From: Microbacterium testaceum StLB037
GTDB lineage: Bacteria; Actinomycetota; Actinomycetes; Actinomycetales; Microbacteriaceae
Reading direction: 5' to 3'
Assembly: GCF_000202635.1 (NCBI RefSeq)
Contig: NC_015125.1
Coordinates: 3,472,001 to 3,536,000 of the forward strand
DNA: 64,000 nucleotides
Below are positions 17,723-25,444 of the stretch, piece by piece. The notes under the pieces were generated by a model. It made no database searches. It saw nothing but the letters and a program-made list of their open reading frames with translations, and had not been told where the DNA came from. Every line of letters begins with the position of its first letter. Positions within the stretch are counted from its first letter, which is position 1. The position numbers and the translations under genes were made by a program.

Positions 17723-18505
17723 GTGTACGCAATGGAGCGCCAACAGCTCATCGAGCGCGAACTGCGCGAGGTCGGACGCGTGAGCGTCGTCGACCTGGCC
17801 CGTCGTTTCGACGTGACCACGGAAACCGTCCGTCGCGACCTCGACCGTCTCGAGTCGACCGGTTCGCTCCGCCGCGTCCACGGCGGCGCCGTCGGTGTCG
17901 ACCGGGCCAGCACGGCCGAGTCGACGCTCACCGAGCGCCGCGAACGCCAGGGCGACGCGAAGCGCGCGATCGCCGCCGCGGCCGCCGCGGTGCTGGGTTC
18001 CACCTTCCGCGGTTCGGTCTTCGTCGACGCGGGAACGACCGCCGCCGCCGTCGCCGCCGCCCTTCCGAGCGCGCTGAGCGCGAGCACGGGCGTCGAGGTC
18101 GTCACGCACTCGCTCGAGGCGGCGCATCTGCTCGCGGGGGAGGAGCGTCTCTCGCTCACCACGATCGGCGGGCGCGTGCGCGGGGTCACCGCCGCCGCGG
18201 TCGGGGCGCACACGGTGCGTGCGATCGGGCAGCTCCGTCCCGACATCGCCTTCGTCGGAACGAACGGTCTTAGCGCGGGTTTCGGGTTGAGCACCCCCGA
18301 TCCCGAGGAAGCCGCCGTCAAGACGGCCATCATCCAGTCCGCGCGCCGGGTCGTCCTGGTCGCCGACGCGGCCAAATTCGGAGAGGAACTGCTCGTGAGC
18401 TTCGCCCGTCTCGATGAGATCGACGTCCTCGTCACGGACGCGTCGCCCGCCGCGCCCCTGGCGGACGCCCTCGCCGACGCCGACGTGGAGGTGCGTGTCG
18501 CATGA
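17723..18505 (+). CDS. DeoR-family regulator of fructose uptake
   Basis: 260 residues. N-terminal DeoR helix-turn-helix (about 5-60: RQQLIERELREVGRVSVVDL, then FDVTTETVRRDLDRLESTG) and C-terminal sugar-phosphate sensor (DeoRC; FVDAGTTAAAVAAAL, FVGTNGLSAGFG, VLVADAAKFG). Start GTG 17723 is set by AAGGAG six bases upstream; in-frame codons further up lack a ribosome site. The stop overlaps fruK by four bases (ATGA). By analogy with other actinobacterial fru operons it probably represses them until fructose 1-phosphate binds. Confidence 0.92.
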   Translation: MYAMERQQLIERELREVGRVSVVDLARRFDVTTETVRRDLDRLESTGSLRRVHGGAVGVDRASTAESTLTERRERQGDAKRAIAAAAAAVLGSTFRGSVFVDAGTTAAAVAAALPSALSASTGVEVVTHSLEAAHLLAGEERLSLTTIGGRVRGVTAAAVGAHTVRAIGQLRPDIAFVGTNGLSAGFGLSTPDPEEAAVKTAIIQSARRVVLVADAAKFGEELLVSFARLDEIDVLVTDASPAAPLADALADADVEVRVA

Positions 18506-19467
18506 TCGTCACCCTGACCGCCAACCCCTCCGCCGATCGTGCCGTCGTGCTCGCGGAGGCACTCGCCCCGGGCGAGGTGCAGCGCGCCCTCTCGTCACGC
18601 GAGGACGCCGGAGGAAAGGGTGTCAACGTGGCCCGCGTCGTCACGGCGGCGGGTGCCCCGGCTCGGGCCGTCGTGCCGGTCAACGGCCACGACCCGTACC
18701 GGATGCTGCTCGAAGACACCGGGATCGCCCTTGAGACCGTCGAGGTGGCGGGCCGCGCGCGAGCGAACCTCACCATCACCGATCCGTCGGGCGAGACCAC
18801 CAAGCTCAACCTCCCCGGCGCCGAGCTCTCGGCGGCCGAGGCCGCGTCGCTCGTCGCGGGCGTCGTCGCTGCCGCCGAGGGGGCGACCTGGCTCGTTCTC
18901 GCGGGATCCCTGCCCCCCGGTGTGCCGGCGTCGTTCTACGCCGACCTCATCGCCGCCGTGCGCGAGCGATGGGGGAGCGCCTCCCCGCGCATCGCGGTCG
19001 ACGCCTCGGGCCCCGCTCTCGCGGCCGTGGTCGAGACCGCCCACCCCGACCTCATCAAGCCCAATCACGAAGAGCTCGCCGAGTTGGTCGGCGAAGACGC
19101 GGCCACCGACACGGACGTTCTCGTCGAGGCCGCGCGGCGGGCGCGGACGCTCGTGCCCGAGCGCGCGGCATCCGCGCTCGTCACGCTCGGAGCCGACGGA
19201 GCCCTGCTCTTCTCAGCCGACGGCGCCTGGCGCGGACGCGCCCCGAAGATCCAGGTCGCCAGCACGGTCGGGGCGGGCGACAGCTCGCTCGCCGGCTACC
19301 TGCTGGCCGACCTCGAGGGGGCCACGGCCCCCGACCGTCTCGCCCGCAGCATCGCTTACGGCGCCGCGGCCGCGACGCTGCCCGGCACCCAGGCCCCGAC
19401 ACCGGCGGATCTGCCCGCAGGTCCCATCGCGGTCTCCGACTTCTCCACCCCCATCGCAACATCCTGA
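18502..19467 (+). CDS. fruK: 1-phosphofructokinase
   Basis: 321-residue PfkB/ribokinase-family kinase converting fructose 1-phosphate (the product of FruA) to fructose 1,6-bisphosphate. Family marks are GGKGVNVARV near residue 37 and the C-terminal signature STVGAGDSSLAGYLLA with catalytic Asp in GAGD near residue 255. The ATGA overlap with the regulator and the following PTS gene identify the sugar. Chain length is typical. Confidence 0.95.
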   Translation: MIVTLTANPSADRAVVLAEALAPGEVQRALSSREDAGGKGVNVARVVTAAGAPARAVVPVNGHDPYRMLLEDTGIALETVEVAGRARANLTITDPSGETTKLNLPGAELSAAEAASLVAGVVAAAEGATWLVLAGSLPPGVPASFYADLIAAVRERWGSASPRIAVDASGPALAAVVETAHPDLIKPNHEELAELVGEDAATDTDVLVEAARRARTLVPERAASALVTLGADGALLFSADGAWRGRAPKIQVASTVGAGDSSLAGYLLADLEGATAPDRLARSIAYGAAAATLPGTQAPTPADLPAGPIAVSDFSTPIATS

Positions 19468-19485
19468 CCACGGAGGTCACTGACA

Positions 19486-21555
19486 ATGTCCGACATCATC
19501 ACTCCGGAGCTCGTCACTCTCGACGCGCCCCTGGGCACCGACAAGCAGTCGGTGATCCGAGCCCTCGCCGAGCGCGTCGTCGCGCAGGGTCGCGCGACCA
19601 GCGCGCAGGAGCTGTTCGACGACGCCTGGGCCCGCGAGCAGAAGGACGAGACCGGCCTGCCCGGCGGCATCGGCATCCCGCACGCGCGCAGCGCGTCGGT
19701 CACCGAGCCGACTCTCGCATTCGCCCGCCTGAAGCCCGGCGTCGACTTCGGCGCCCCGGACGGCCCCGCCGACATCGTGTTCCTCATCGCCGCGCCCGCC
19801 GGCGCCGACGAGGCGCACCTCGCGGTGCTGTCGCAGCTGGCCCGCAGCCTCATGAACGACCAGTTCATGTCGGGCCTGCGCGCCGCGCAGACCCCCGCGG
19901 ATGCGGTGCGCATCATCACGGATGCCGTGAACCCGGCGCCCGCGGCCGCTCCGGCCGAGACGTCCGCGGCGCCGGCCGCCGCCACGCGCGCCGAGGCCCG
20001 CAACGCGACCGCGCCGAAGACCAAGAAGATCGTCGCCGTCACCGCGTGTGCCACCGGCATCGCCCACACCTTCATGGCCGCCGACGCGCTCACGGCTGCG
20101 GGCGCCGAGACGGACGGCGTCGAGCTGGTCGTCGAGCCCCAGGGATCGAGCGGCTACAAGGCGCTTCCGCAGAGCGTGATCGACGACGCCGACGCCGTGA
20201 TCTTCGCGGTCGACGTCGACGTCCGCGAGCCCCAGCGTTTCGCCGGCAAGCCCGTGGTCCGCGCGGGGGTCAAGCGCGGCATCGAGCAGCCGAAGCAGCT
20301 CATCGCCGAGGCCCTCGCCGCCAGTGAGAACCCCAACGCGGCACGCGTGCAGGGCGGTGCCGCCGCGGCATCCGCGTCCGACGCCCCCGTCGCGCAGCAG
20401 TCGGTGGGTCGCCGCATCCAGCGTTGGCTGCTCACCGGTGTCAGCTACATGATCCCGTTCGTCGCCGGTGGCGGTCTGCTCATCGCCCTCGGCTTCCTCC
20501 TCGGCGGCTACCAGGTCACCAAGGACGCGGCGAACGTCATCATCCAGAACTCGCTGTGGGACCTCCCCACCGAGAACATCACCTCGCCGCTCGGGCCGAT
20601 CGGTCAGTACCTCGGCTCGGTCGCGTTCACGATCGGTGCGACGTCGATGGGCTTCATCGTCGCCGTCCTCGCGGGCTTCATCGCCTACGCGATCGCCGAC
20701 CGCCCCGGCATCGCTCCCGGTTTCGTCGCCGGAGCCGTGGCCGTGCTCATGAACGCCGGCTTCATCGGCGGCATCATCGGCGGTCTCCTCGCCGGTTTCA
20801 TCGCCTGGTGGCTCGGCCGTTTCGACGCCCCGCGCTGGTTGCGCGGCCTCATGCCGGTGGTGATCGTGCCGTTCCTCGGCTCGATCTTCGCCTCGGGGCT
20901 GATGATCCTGTTCCTCGGCCGCCCGATCGCTGCCCTCATGGCGGCGCTCACCGAGGGTCTCACCTCGCTCGCCGCCAGCAGCGCCGGTGCGATCGTCCTC
21001 GGCGTCATCCTCGGTCTCATGATGTGCTTCGACCTCGGTGGCCCGGTGAACAAGGTCGCGTACGTCTTCGCCACGACCGGCCTCGCCGCGGCGACCCAGA
21101 CGAACACCGCTCCGTACCTCATCATGGCCGCGGTCATGGCCGCCGGCATGGTGCCCCCGCTGGCGATGGCCCTCGCCTCGACGCTTCTCGCCCGTAATAA
21201 GTTCACGCCGGTGGAGCGCGAGAACGGTGCGGCCGCGTGGCTGCTCGGTGCCTCGTTCATCTCCGAGGGCGCGATCCCGTTCGCCGCGGCCGACCCGCTG
21301 CGCGTGATCCCCGCCTCGATGGTGGGCGGTGCGATCACCGGTGGTCTCAGCATGCTGCTGGGCGTGCAGTCGTTCGCCCCGCACGGCGGGATCTTCGTCT
21401 TCTTCGCGATCAACCCCTTCTGGGGTTTTGCCCTCGCAATCGTGGCGGGTACCGTCGTGACGGCGCTGATCGTCGTGGCCCTCAAGGGTCTCGGTCGCAG
21501 CACCAAGGACGCCGCCGTCACCGAGGCCGCTCCCGCAGCCACGGTCGCCGCGTAA
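19486..21555 (+). CDS. fruA: PTS fructose transporter, fused EIIA-EIIB-EIIC
   Basis: 689 residues. EIIA domain (about 1-150) with phospho-His66 in GIGIPHARS; an Ala/Pro-rich linker; EIIB (about 180-285) with phospho-Cys188 in VAVTACATGIAHTFMAADAL; EIIC membrane domain (about 305-670) with some nine or ten hydrophobic helices. The A-B-C order in one chain is usual for actinobacterial fructose permeases. It imports fructose as fructose 1-phosphate, feeding FruK. It lies 18 bases after fruK and 27 before ptsH. Confidence 0.96.
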   Translation: MSDIITPELVTLDAPLGTDKQSVIRALAERVVAQGRATSAQELFDDAWAREQKDETGLPGGIGIPHARSASVTEPTLAFARLKPGVDFGAPDGPADIVFLIAAPAGADEAHLAVLSQLARSLMNDQFMSGLRAAQTPADAVRIITDAVNPAPAAAPAETSAAPAAATRAEARNATAPKTKKIVAVTACATGIAHTFMAADALTAAGAETDGVELVVEPQGSSGYKALPQSVIDDADAVIFAVDVDVREPQRFAGKPVVRAGVKRGIEQPKQLIAEALAASENPNAARVQGGAAAASASDAPVAQQSVGRRIQRWLLTGVSYMIPFVAGGGLLIALGFLLGGYQVTKDAANVIIQNSLWDLPTENITSPLGPIGQYLGSVAFTIGATSMGFIVAVLAGFIAYAIADRPGIAPGFVAGAVAVLMNAGFIGGIIGGLLAGFIAWWLGRFDAPRWLRGLMPVVIVPFLGSIFASGLMILFLGRPIAALMAALTEGLTSLAASSAGAIVLGVILGLMMCFDLGGPVNKVAYVFATTGLAAATQTNTAPYLIMAAVMAAGMVPPLAMALASTLLARNKFTPVERENGAAAWLLGASFISEGAIPFAAADPLRVIPASMVGGAITGGLSMLLGVQSFAPHGGIFVFFAINPFWGFALAIVAGTVVTALIVVALKGLGRSTKDAAVTEAAPAATVAA

Positions 21556-21582
21556 CACCCCGTCGAATCGGAAGGATTCACC

Positions 21583-21852
21583 ATGGCAGAACGTCAGGCC
21601 ACCATCGCGAGCGCCTCGGGCCTCCACGCTCGTCCCGCCAAGCTCTTCGTGCAGGCCGTGCAGGAGAAGAAGATCCCCGTCACGATCGCCGCCGAAGGCG
21701 GTCCGGACCTCAACGCCGGCAGCATCCTGTCGCTCATGGGCCTCGGCGCCGGTCACGGCACGGTCGTGACCCTCAAGGCCGAGGGCGAGGGGGCCGAGCA
21801 GGCGCTCGACGAGCTCGTCGCGCTCCTCGAGACCGACCTCGACGCGCAGTAA
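21583..21852 (+). CDS. ptsH: Phosphocarrier protein HPr
   Basis: 89 residues. The phosphorylated His15 lies in ASGLHARPAKLFVQ, and the regulatory-site region is AGSILSLMGLGAG. It passes phosphate from enzyme I (not in this window) to FruA EIIA. GGAAGGA precedes ATG 21583. As last gene of the fru operon it is followed within 20 bases by a strong hairpin. Confidence 0.97.
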   Translation: MAERQATIASASGLHARPAKLFVQAVQEKKIPVTIAAEGGPDLNAGSILSLMGLGAGHGTVVTLKAEGEGAEQALDELVALLETDLDAQ

Positions 21853-21867
21853 GCAGCTTCACCGCAG

Positions 21868-21910
21868 AACACCGGATGCCACGGCCCTAGGGGTCGTGGC
21901 ATCCGGTGTT
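21868..21910 (+). terminator. Terminator after ptsH built from inverted GGATGCC words
   Basis: AACACCGGATGCCACG (21868-21883) pairs perfectly with CGTGGCATCCGGTGTT (21895-21910), giving 16 bp extended by G-C pairs in the loop and followed by a short T-run. Each arm carries one copy of the repeated heptamer. Confidence 0.87.
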
Positions 21911-21935
21911 TCGCGTGCGGGATCGTGGTCGCCCC

Positions 21936-22021
21936 GGGCCGAACTCCTGAGCAACGCGCGGTTCCCGGGCGGGCACGCTGCGGCGGATGACCGCCGCAGC
22001 CGAAACTCAGGAGTCCGGCCC
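21936..22021. repeat. Nested palindromic element, 86 bases
   Basis: Outer arms GGGCCGAACTCCTGAG (21936-21951) and CTCAGGAGTCCGGCCC (22006-22021) match with one mismatch. An inner perfect hairpin is GCTGCGGCGG (21977-21986), loop ATGA, CCGCCGCAGC. It lies between the ptsH terminator and the convergent metallo-hydrolase gene, whose stop codon is only 12 bases to the right. Confidence 0.62.
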
Positions 22022-22032
22022 GCAGGCGACCG

Positions 22033-22671
22033 TCACACGTCGACGGAGTCGCCGGGCTTCAGGTCGACGAACGACCCGCCGTTCTGCTCGACCGCCCACG
22101 TCAGTCGCGCGTCGCCCATCTGCTTACCGGCGGCCGAGAGGGTCATGTCGTGGGTCGCGAAGACGCGCTCCGGCTTGACGTCGAGGACGAAGTCGATCGC
22201 GTCGCCGATCTTCAACCAGGGCGCGCCCACCGGTGCCGCCAGCAATGCGACCTTCCTGTGCTTGGGGAGCGCGTACGAGTCGCCCGGGTAGTACAGCTGG
22301 TCGTTCACCAGGACGCCGACGTTGTCGATGACCGGGATCGACTCGTGGATGACGGCGTGCTCTCCGCCGAAGAACTCCAGGTGGAACGGGCCGAGGTCGA
22401 GCCTGTCGCCCGGGTGGACGGTGGTGACGTCGAAGCCCGCCGCAGCCTGTCGGACGCCCTCGGGTCCGTAGATCGGCGTACCCGGGTGCGCCGTGAGGAG
22501 GCGGGTGAGGTGGTCGGGCGTCCAGTGATCGGGGTGCTCGTGGGTCAGGACGATGCCCGCGAGGTTATCCACGTCGTCGAGCGGCGAGGTGAAGGTTCCC
22601 GGGTCGATGACCAGCGAATGTCCCGACTCGACGAGGACGAGGGCGGCGTGTTCGTGCTTGGTTACTCGCAT
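22033..22671 (-). CDS. MBL-fold metallo-hydrolase (UlaG/UPF0173-like)
   Basis: 212 residues. The zinc-binding motif HEHPDHW (HxHxDH type) is near residue 49, with further His/Asp ligands downstream (GEHAVIH, FATHDMTL). The sequence resembles the L-ascorbate-6-phosphate lactonase-like branch of the metallo-beta-lactamase fold. The substrate is unknown. I chose ATG 22671, with GAGGAG 12 bases away on the minus strand; a TTG at 22683 sits too close to that site. It stands alone between the fru operon and tRNA-Glu. Confidence 0.83.
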   Translation of the reverse strand: MRVTKHEHAALVLVESGHSLVIDPGTFTSPLDDVDNLAGIVLTHEHPDHWTPDHLTRLLTAHPGTPIYGPEGVRQAAAGFDVTTVHPGDRLDLGPFHLEFFGGEHAVIHESIPVIDNVGVLVNDQLYYPGDSYALPKHRKVALLAAPVGAPWLKIGDAIDFVLDVKPERVFATHDMTLSAAGKQMGDARLTWAVEQNGGSFVDLKPGDSVDV

Positions 22672-22837
22672 GGAGCAAGTCAACTCCTCGCTCCGGGGCG
22701 CGGCAACCGGTGGCGCACGGGACTATGGGGGAGTAGATATGCCCGTCGGGGGATACTCACCGCGCTCTTCCGTCCGCTGCGGGATGGCGCTACGGTGGCC
22801 GGACACGCCCGAGATCTGCGGCGGTCCCGCCCCGATT

Positions 22838-22865
22838 TTGCGTGCGTGTTTTTGTGGTGCATACT
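22838..22865 (+). promoter_or_regulatory. Putative tRNA-Glu promoter
   Basis: TTGCGT (22838-22843) and CATACT (22860-22865) are separated by 16 bases and end 16 bases before the mature 5' end of tRNA-Glu. The intervening T-run makes this the most A+T-rich stretch of the gap. Confidence 0.55.
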
Positions 22866-22881
22866 TGAACGGTTGCGACGC

Positions 22882-22957
22882 GGCCCCATCGTATAGCGGC
22901 CTAGTACGCCGCCCTCTCACGGCGGTAACGCGGGTTCGAATCCCGCTGGGGTCACCA
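22882..22957 (+). tRNA. tRNA-Glu (anticodon CTC)
   Basis: A 76-base cloverleaf. Acceptor GGCCCCA pairs with TGGGGTC (22947-22953), then A and an encoded CCA (22955-22957). Anticodon stem CCGCC/GGCGG closes loop CTCTCAC, giving CTC at 22916-22918. The T arm is CGGGTTCGAATCCCG. A perfect terminator follows. Confidence 0.95.
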
Positions 22958-22960
22958 ACA

Positions 22961-23000
22961 CGGAAAAGAGCTTCGACCGTCAGGTCGGAGCTCTTTTCCG
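22961..23000 (+). terminator. Terminator downstream of tRNA-Glu
   Basis: CGGAAAAGAGCTTCGACC (22961-22978) pairs with GGTCGGAGCTCTTTTCCG (22983-23000): 18 bp with one T-G wobble and loop GTCA, and a TTTT run in the 3' arm. It begins three bases after the tRNA CCA end. Confidence 0.88.
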
Positions 23001-23098
23001 TATCGGCGAACTCGGCAGGACGAGGAGCCGTACGCGCGGGTTCGGCCCCACCGCCCGACCGTTCTCGGGCCGATGCCGGCGGACGGCCGCCGCGGAGG

Positions 23099-24154
23099 TC
23101 AGCCCTCGCGCGCCGCGCGCCGTCGGCGCAGCACCCGCCGCACCGCCCACACCACCGCGCCGACGATGGCCGCGACCGCGATCCAGGGCAGCAGGAACCC
23201 CAGCCCGATCACGACGCCGTTGAGGGCGGCGACGAGGCCGTTCCAGCCGGCGAGCAGCCCGTCGCCGAACCCCGCGGGGTCGGCGGATACGGTCGCCGTC
23301 GCGGGGACGACCTGCACCGACAACGACGACATCGACACCTGCGTCTCCAGCAGCGTCAACTGCTGCCGGTCGGCGTCGAGCTGCGCTTGCCGTTGTGCCA
23401 GCGCCGACTCCGCCGTGATGAGGTCCGACACCGACGCCGCCTGCGACATCAGTTCGGTCAGCCGGGCGACGGATGCCTCGCCCGCGGTGACACGCGCCCG
23501 GAGGTCCACCGCCTGGTCGGTGACATCGCTCCTCGAGACGCTCGAGGCTGTCACCGTTCCGACGGCGGAGAGCCTGTCCATCACGCTCGAAAGCTTGTCG
23601 GCGGGGATGCGGACCGTGACCCATGCCGTCGACGGGTCGCCGTTCGCGCTCTCCCTCACGGTGTCTCCCTCGAGGGGGACGACTCCGGACGAGCCCCCGA
23701 CCTGCGAGGACTCGACGTAGCCGCCGACCGAGGTCGCGGCATCCGAAATCTGTGTGACAGCGGCAGCGACGTCGTTCGCCTCGATGGTCGCGGAGCCGTT
23801 CGCGATGATCTCGCGCGTGGTGGTGTCGCTCGCGCCGGGGGCCGCCTCGCCCCGCGCGCCATCGACGGACGGGGCGAGGGGAGCGCTGTCCGCGGAGCCC
23901 GCGTTCTGCTCGGTGACGCTGCCGCCGCCGGAAGCGGACTGCTCGAAGAGGGCACGATCGCCGCCGTTCAGGACGGCCGGACCGACGATGGCCGCGATGA
24001 GGACGACGCCGGCGGCCGCGGCGGTCCATCCGCCGATCCGTGCGCGCCTGCGTCGGCGATCGGCGTGCGCGGAGTCGTGGATGCGCGCGAAGATCCGGGT
24101 CTCCATCGCGTCGACCTGGCTGTCGTCGAGTGGGGGGAGCGTGGGCGTGGTCAT
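23099..24154 (-). CDS. DUF4349 membrane protein, possible anti-sigma partner
   Basis: 351 residues. A cytoplasmic N-terminus (1-43) with DDSQVDAMETRIFARIHDSA resembles short anti-sigma anchors. Then come one TM helix (about 44-63), an extracytoplasmic DUF4349 domain (about 110-290) with a coiled-coil-prone stretch (LAQRQAQLDADRQQLTLLETQ), a second TM helix (about 310-338) and an Arg-rich tail. ATG 24154 overlaps the sigma gene stop by four bases (ATGA), so the two are coupled. The pairing suggests membrane sequestration of the sigma factor, but I cannot see a zinc-binding anti-sigma motif (HxxxCxxC). Confidence 0.85.
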   Translation of the reverse strand: MTTPTLPPLDDSQVDAMETRIFARIHDSAHADRRRRRARIGGWTAAAAGVVLIAAIVGPAVLNGGDRALFEQSASGGGSVTEQNAGSADSAPLAPSVDGARGEAAPGASDTTTREIIANGSATIEANDVAAAVTQISDAATSVGGYVESSQVGGSSGVVPLEGDTVRESANGDPSTAWVTVRIPADKLSSVMDRLSAVGTVTASSVSRSDVTDQAVDLRARVTAGEASVARLTELMSQAASVSDLITAESALAQRQAQLDADRQQLTLLETQVSMSSLSVQVVPATATVSADPAGFGDGLLAGWNGLVAALNGVVIGLGFLLPWIAVAAIVGAVVWAVRRVLRRRRAAREG

Positions 24155-24705
24155 GGGGTCTCCGTCTCCATCGCGGTGGCGCGCACCCGGGTGCGGATGC
24201 GGGAGAGGCGATTGCGCACGGTGCCGTGCGAGACGCCGAGATGCTCGGCGGCTGCCTGGTAGCCGTAGCCCTCGGCCGCGCACAGACGGAAGATCTCGCG
24301 GTCCAGGTCTCCGAGGCGATCGACGACCGCGAGGATCGCGGCCACGGTCTCCGCCTGCACGACCTGGGCTTCGACGTCGACGGTCGAGGCGATGTCTTCG
24401 TCGAGGCCGGCGTGCGAACCGTGGCGACGGCGCGCCCGCAGCCGGTTCTGTGCCTGCAGGCGGCAGACCGTCGCAAGCCACGGGAGCAGCGAGGTGCCCT
24501 CGAGTCTCAGCGACGGGATCTTCCGCCAGGCGACGACGAACGTGTCCTGCACGACGTCCTCCGCGTCGGTCGCGTCGCCCATCAGTCCGAACGCGATCCA
24601 GTACACCGGTCGCACGTACGCCCGGTACAGCTCGCGGTAGGCGACCTCCGACCCGCCGGCGGCGCGCGCCACGAGGGCCCTGTCGTCGATCACGTCGTGG
24701 CTCAT
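24151..24705 (-). CDS. ECF-type RNA polymerase sigma factor
   Basis: 184 residues. Sigma region 2 spans about 10-90 (VAYRELYRAYVRPVYWIAFGL, DAEDVVQDTFVVAWRKIPSL) and region 4 about 120-175 (REIFRLCAAEGYGYQAAAEH then GVSHGTVRNRLSRIR). Region 3 is absent, as in the extracytoplasmic-function group. It probably directs a small regulon including its own operon with the DUF4349 gene. The 160-base gap upstream holds no obvious consensus; a GGAAC on the minus strand near 24791-24795 is a weak -35 candidate. Confidence 0.92.
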   Translation of the reverse strand: MSHDVIDDRALVARAAGGSEVAYRELYRAYVRPVYWIAFGLMGDATDAEDVVQDTFVVAWRKIPSLRLEGTSLLPWLATVCRLQAQNRLRARRRHGSHAGLDEDIASTVDVEAQVVQAETVAAILAVVDRLGDLDREIFRLCAAEGYGYQAAAEHLGVSHGTVRNRLSRIRTRVRATAMETETP

Positions 24706-24865
24706 GGCATCCGTTCCGCCCCCCGGGTGAGTCCCGGGAGCACTCTCTCACTCAGAGGTGTCCGCGCCCGCCTGATCGTCTCACCTCGCCGTTCCGTAAC
24801 AGGGTGTGGGGCATCGGGCCCGGCTGGCGTGGATGCGAGAGGAGGCCTGAGAAGCCCTCAACGGG

Positions 24866-25108
24866 ATGTCATCCGGAGGGACTGGTAATTCACCCTCCGA
24901 CACCGTCGTGACCGAGGGTGGCACCTATACATTCGCTTGTGAAGATGACGATTGCGCGGAGGCGGCCATCATGAAGCAGTTTTTTCGGGTGAAGACCGTG
25001 CGCAGGTGGGGCGTGCCAACGGCCGGAGGTGGCTCTATGCACACGGAAACGAAGGTGAGCGGCTGGCTCGTCGCCTATAAGCCGAACGGGCGGTTCTCTT
25101 GCGTCTGA
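24866..25108 (+). CDS. Small hypothetical protein (80 aa), uncertain
   Basis: Family not recognised. The ORF is less G+C-rich than its neighbours. It encodes a soluble peptide with a cluster of acidic residues and two cysteines (FACEDDDCAEAAI) near residue 25, and a third Cys at the end. There is no convincing ribosome site for ATG 24866; GAGGAGG lies 20 bases upstream. Its stop overlaps the TTG start of the next small ORF by ten bases, which favours a coupled pair. It could be spurious or recently acquired. Confidence 0.35.
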   Translation: MSSGGTGNSPSDTVVTEGGTYTFACEDDDCAEAAIMKQFFRVKTVRRWGVPTAGGGSMHTETKVSGWLVAYKPNGRFSCV

Positions 25109-25347
25109 GGGTCGGGAGTGTTGCGCTCGCACTGTGTGTGGTCGGGGTGGTCGCAGGACTCGTGATCTTCGTCAGCGCCGCCCCCGCCGACGCGTGCGCG
25201 GGCCCGGTCGTCGACACGTCGTTGTGCGAGGGCGTGCGGCTCCGCGAGGCGATTCTCGCCGCTGCCCTGGTGGGCTCGGCGCTCGTCGCCGCAGCTCTCG
25301 TGATCGGCGCACTCATCCTGTCGCGGGAGCGTGCGGACAGCCGCTAG
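25099..25347 (+). CDS. Small two-helix membrane protein (82 aa)
   Basis: A TTG start overlaps the preceding ORF. The product has a hydrophobic helix near residues 6-28 (SVALALCVVGVVAGLVIFV), an extracytoplasmic loop with two cysteines (DACAGPVVDTSLCEGVRL) that could form a disulfide, a second helix near 51-73, and a basic end. The membrane topology argues for a real gene. No family is recognised. Confidence 0.5.
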   Translation: MRLRVGSVALALCVVGVVAGLVIFVSAAPADACAGPVVDTSLCEGVRLREAILAAALVGSALVAAALVIGALILSRERADSR

Positions 25348-25444
25348 GCCTACGGCTCCACCGCGATGGAAGAGACCGCGCGAGCGATGGGTCCGTGGTA
25401 CCGCTGGATAGACTCGAGCGTTTCCCCCGAACGAGAGGCTCGTC

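Noticed and set aside
19477..21756. 759-codon minus-strand frame over fruA-ptsH
   Set aside because: Shadow frame: His/Glu/Asp/Arg-rich repeats without structure.
22882..23000. tRNA-Glu region as an integration site
   Set aside because: No duplicate of the tRNA 3' end and no integrase gene nearby; downstream is an immediate terminator.
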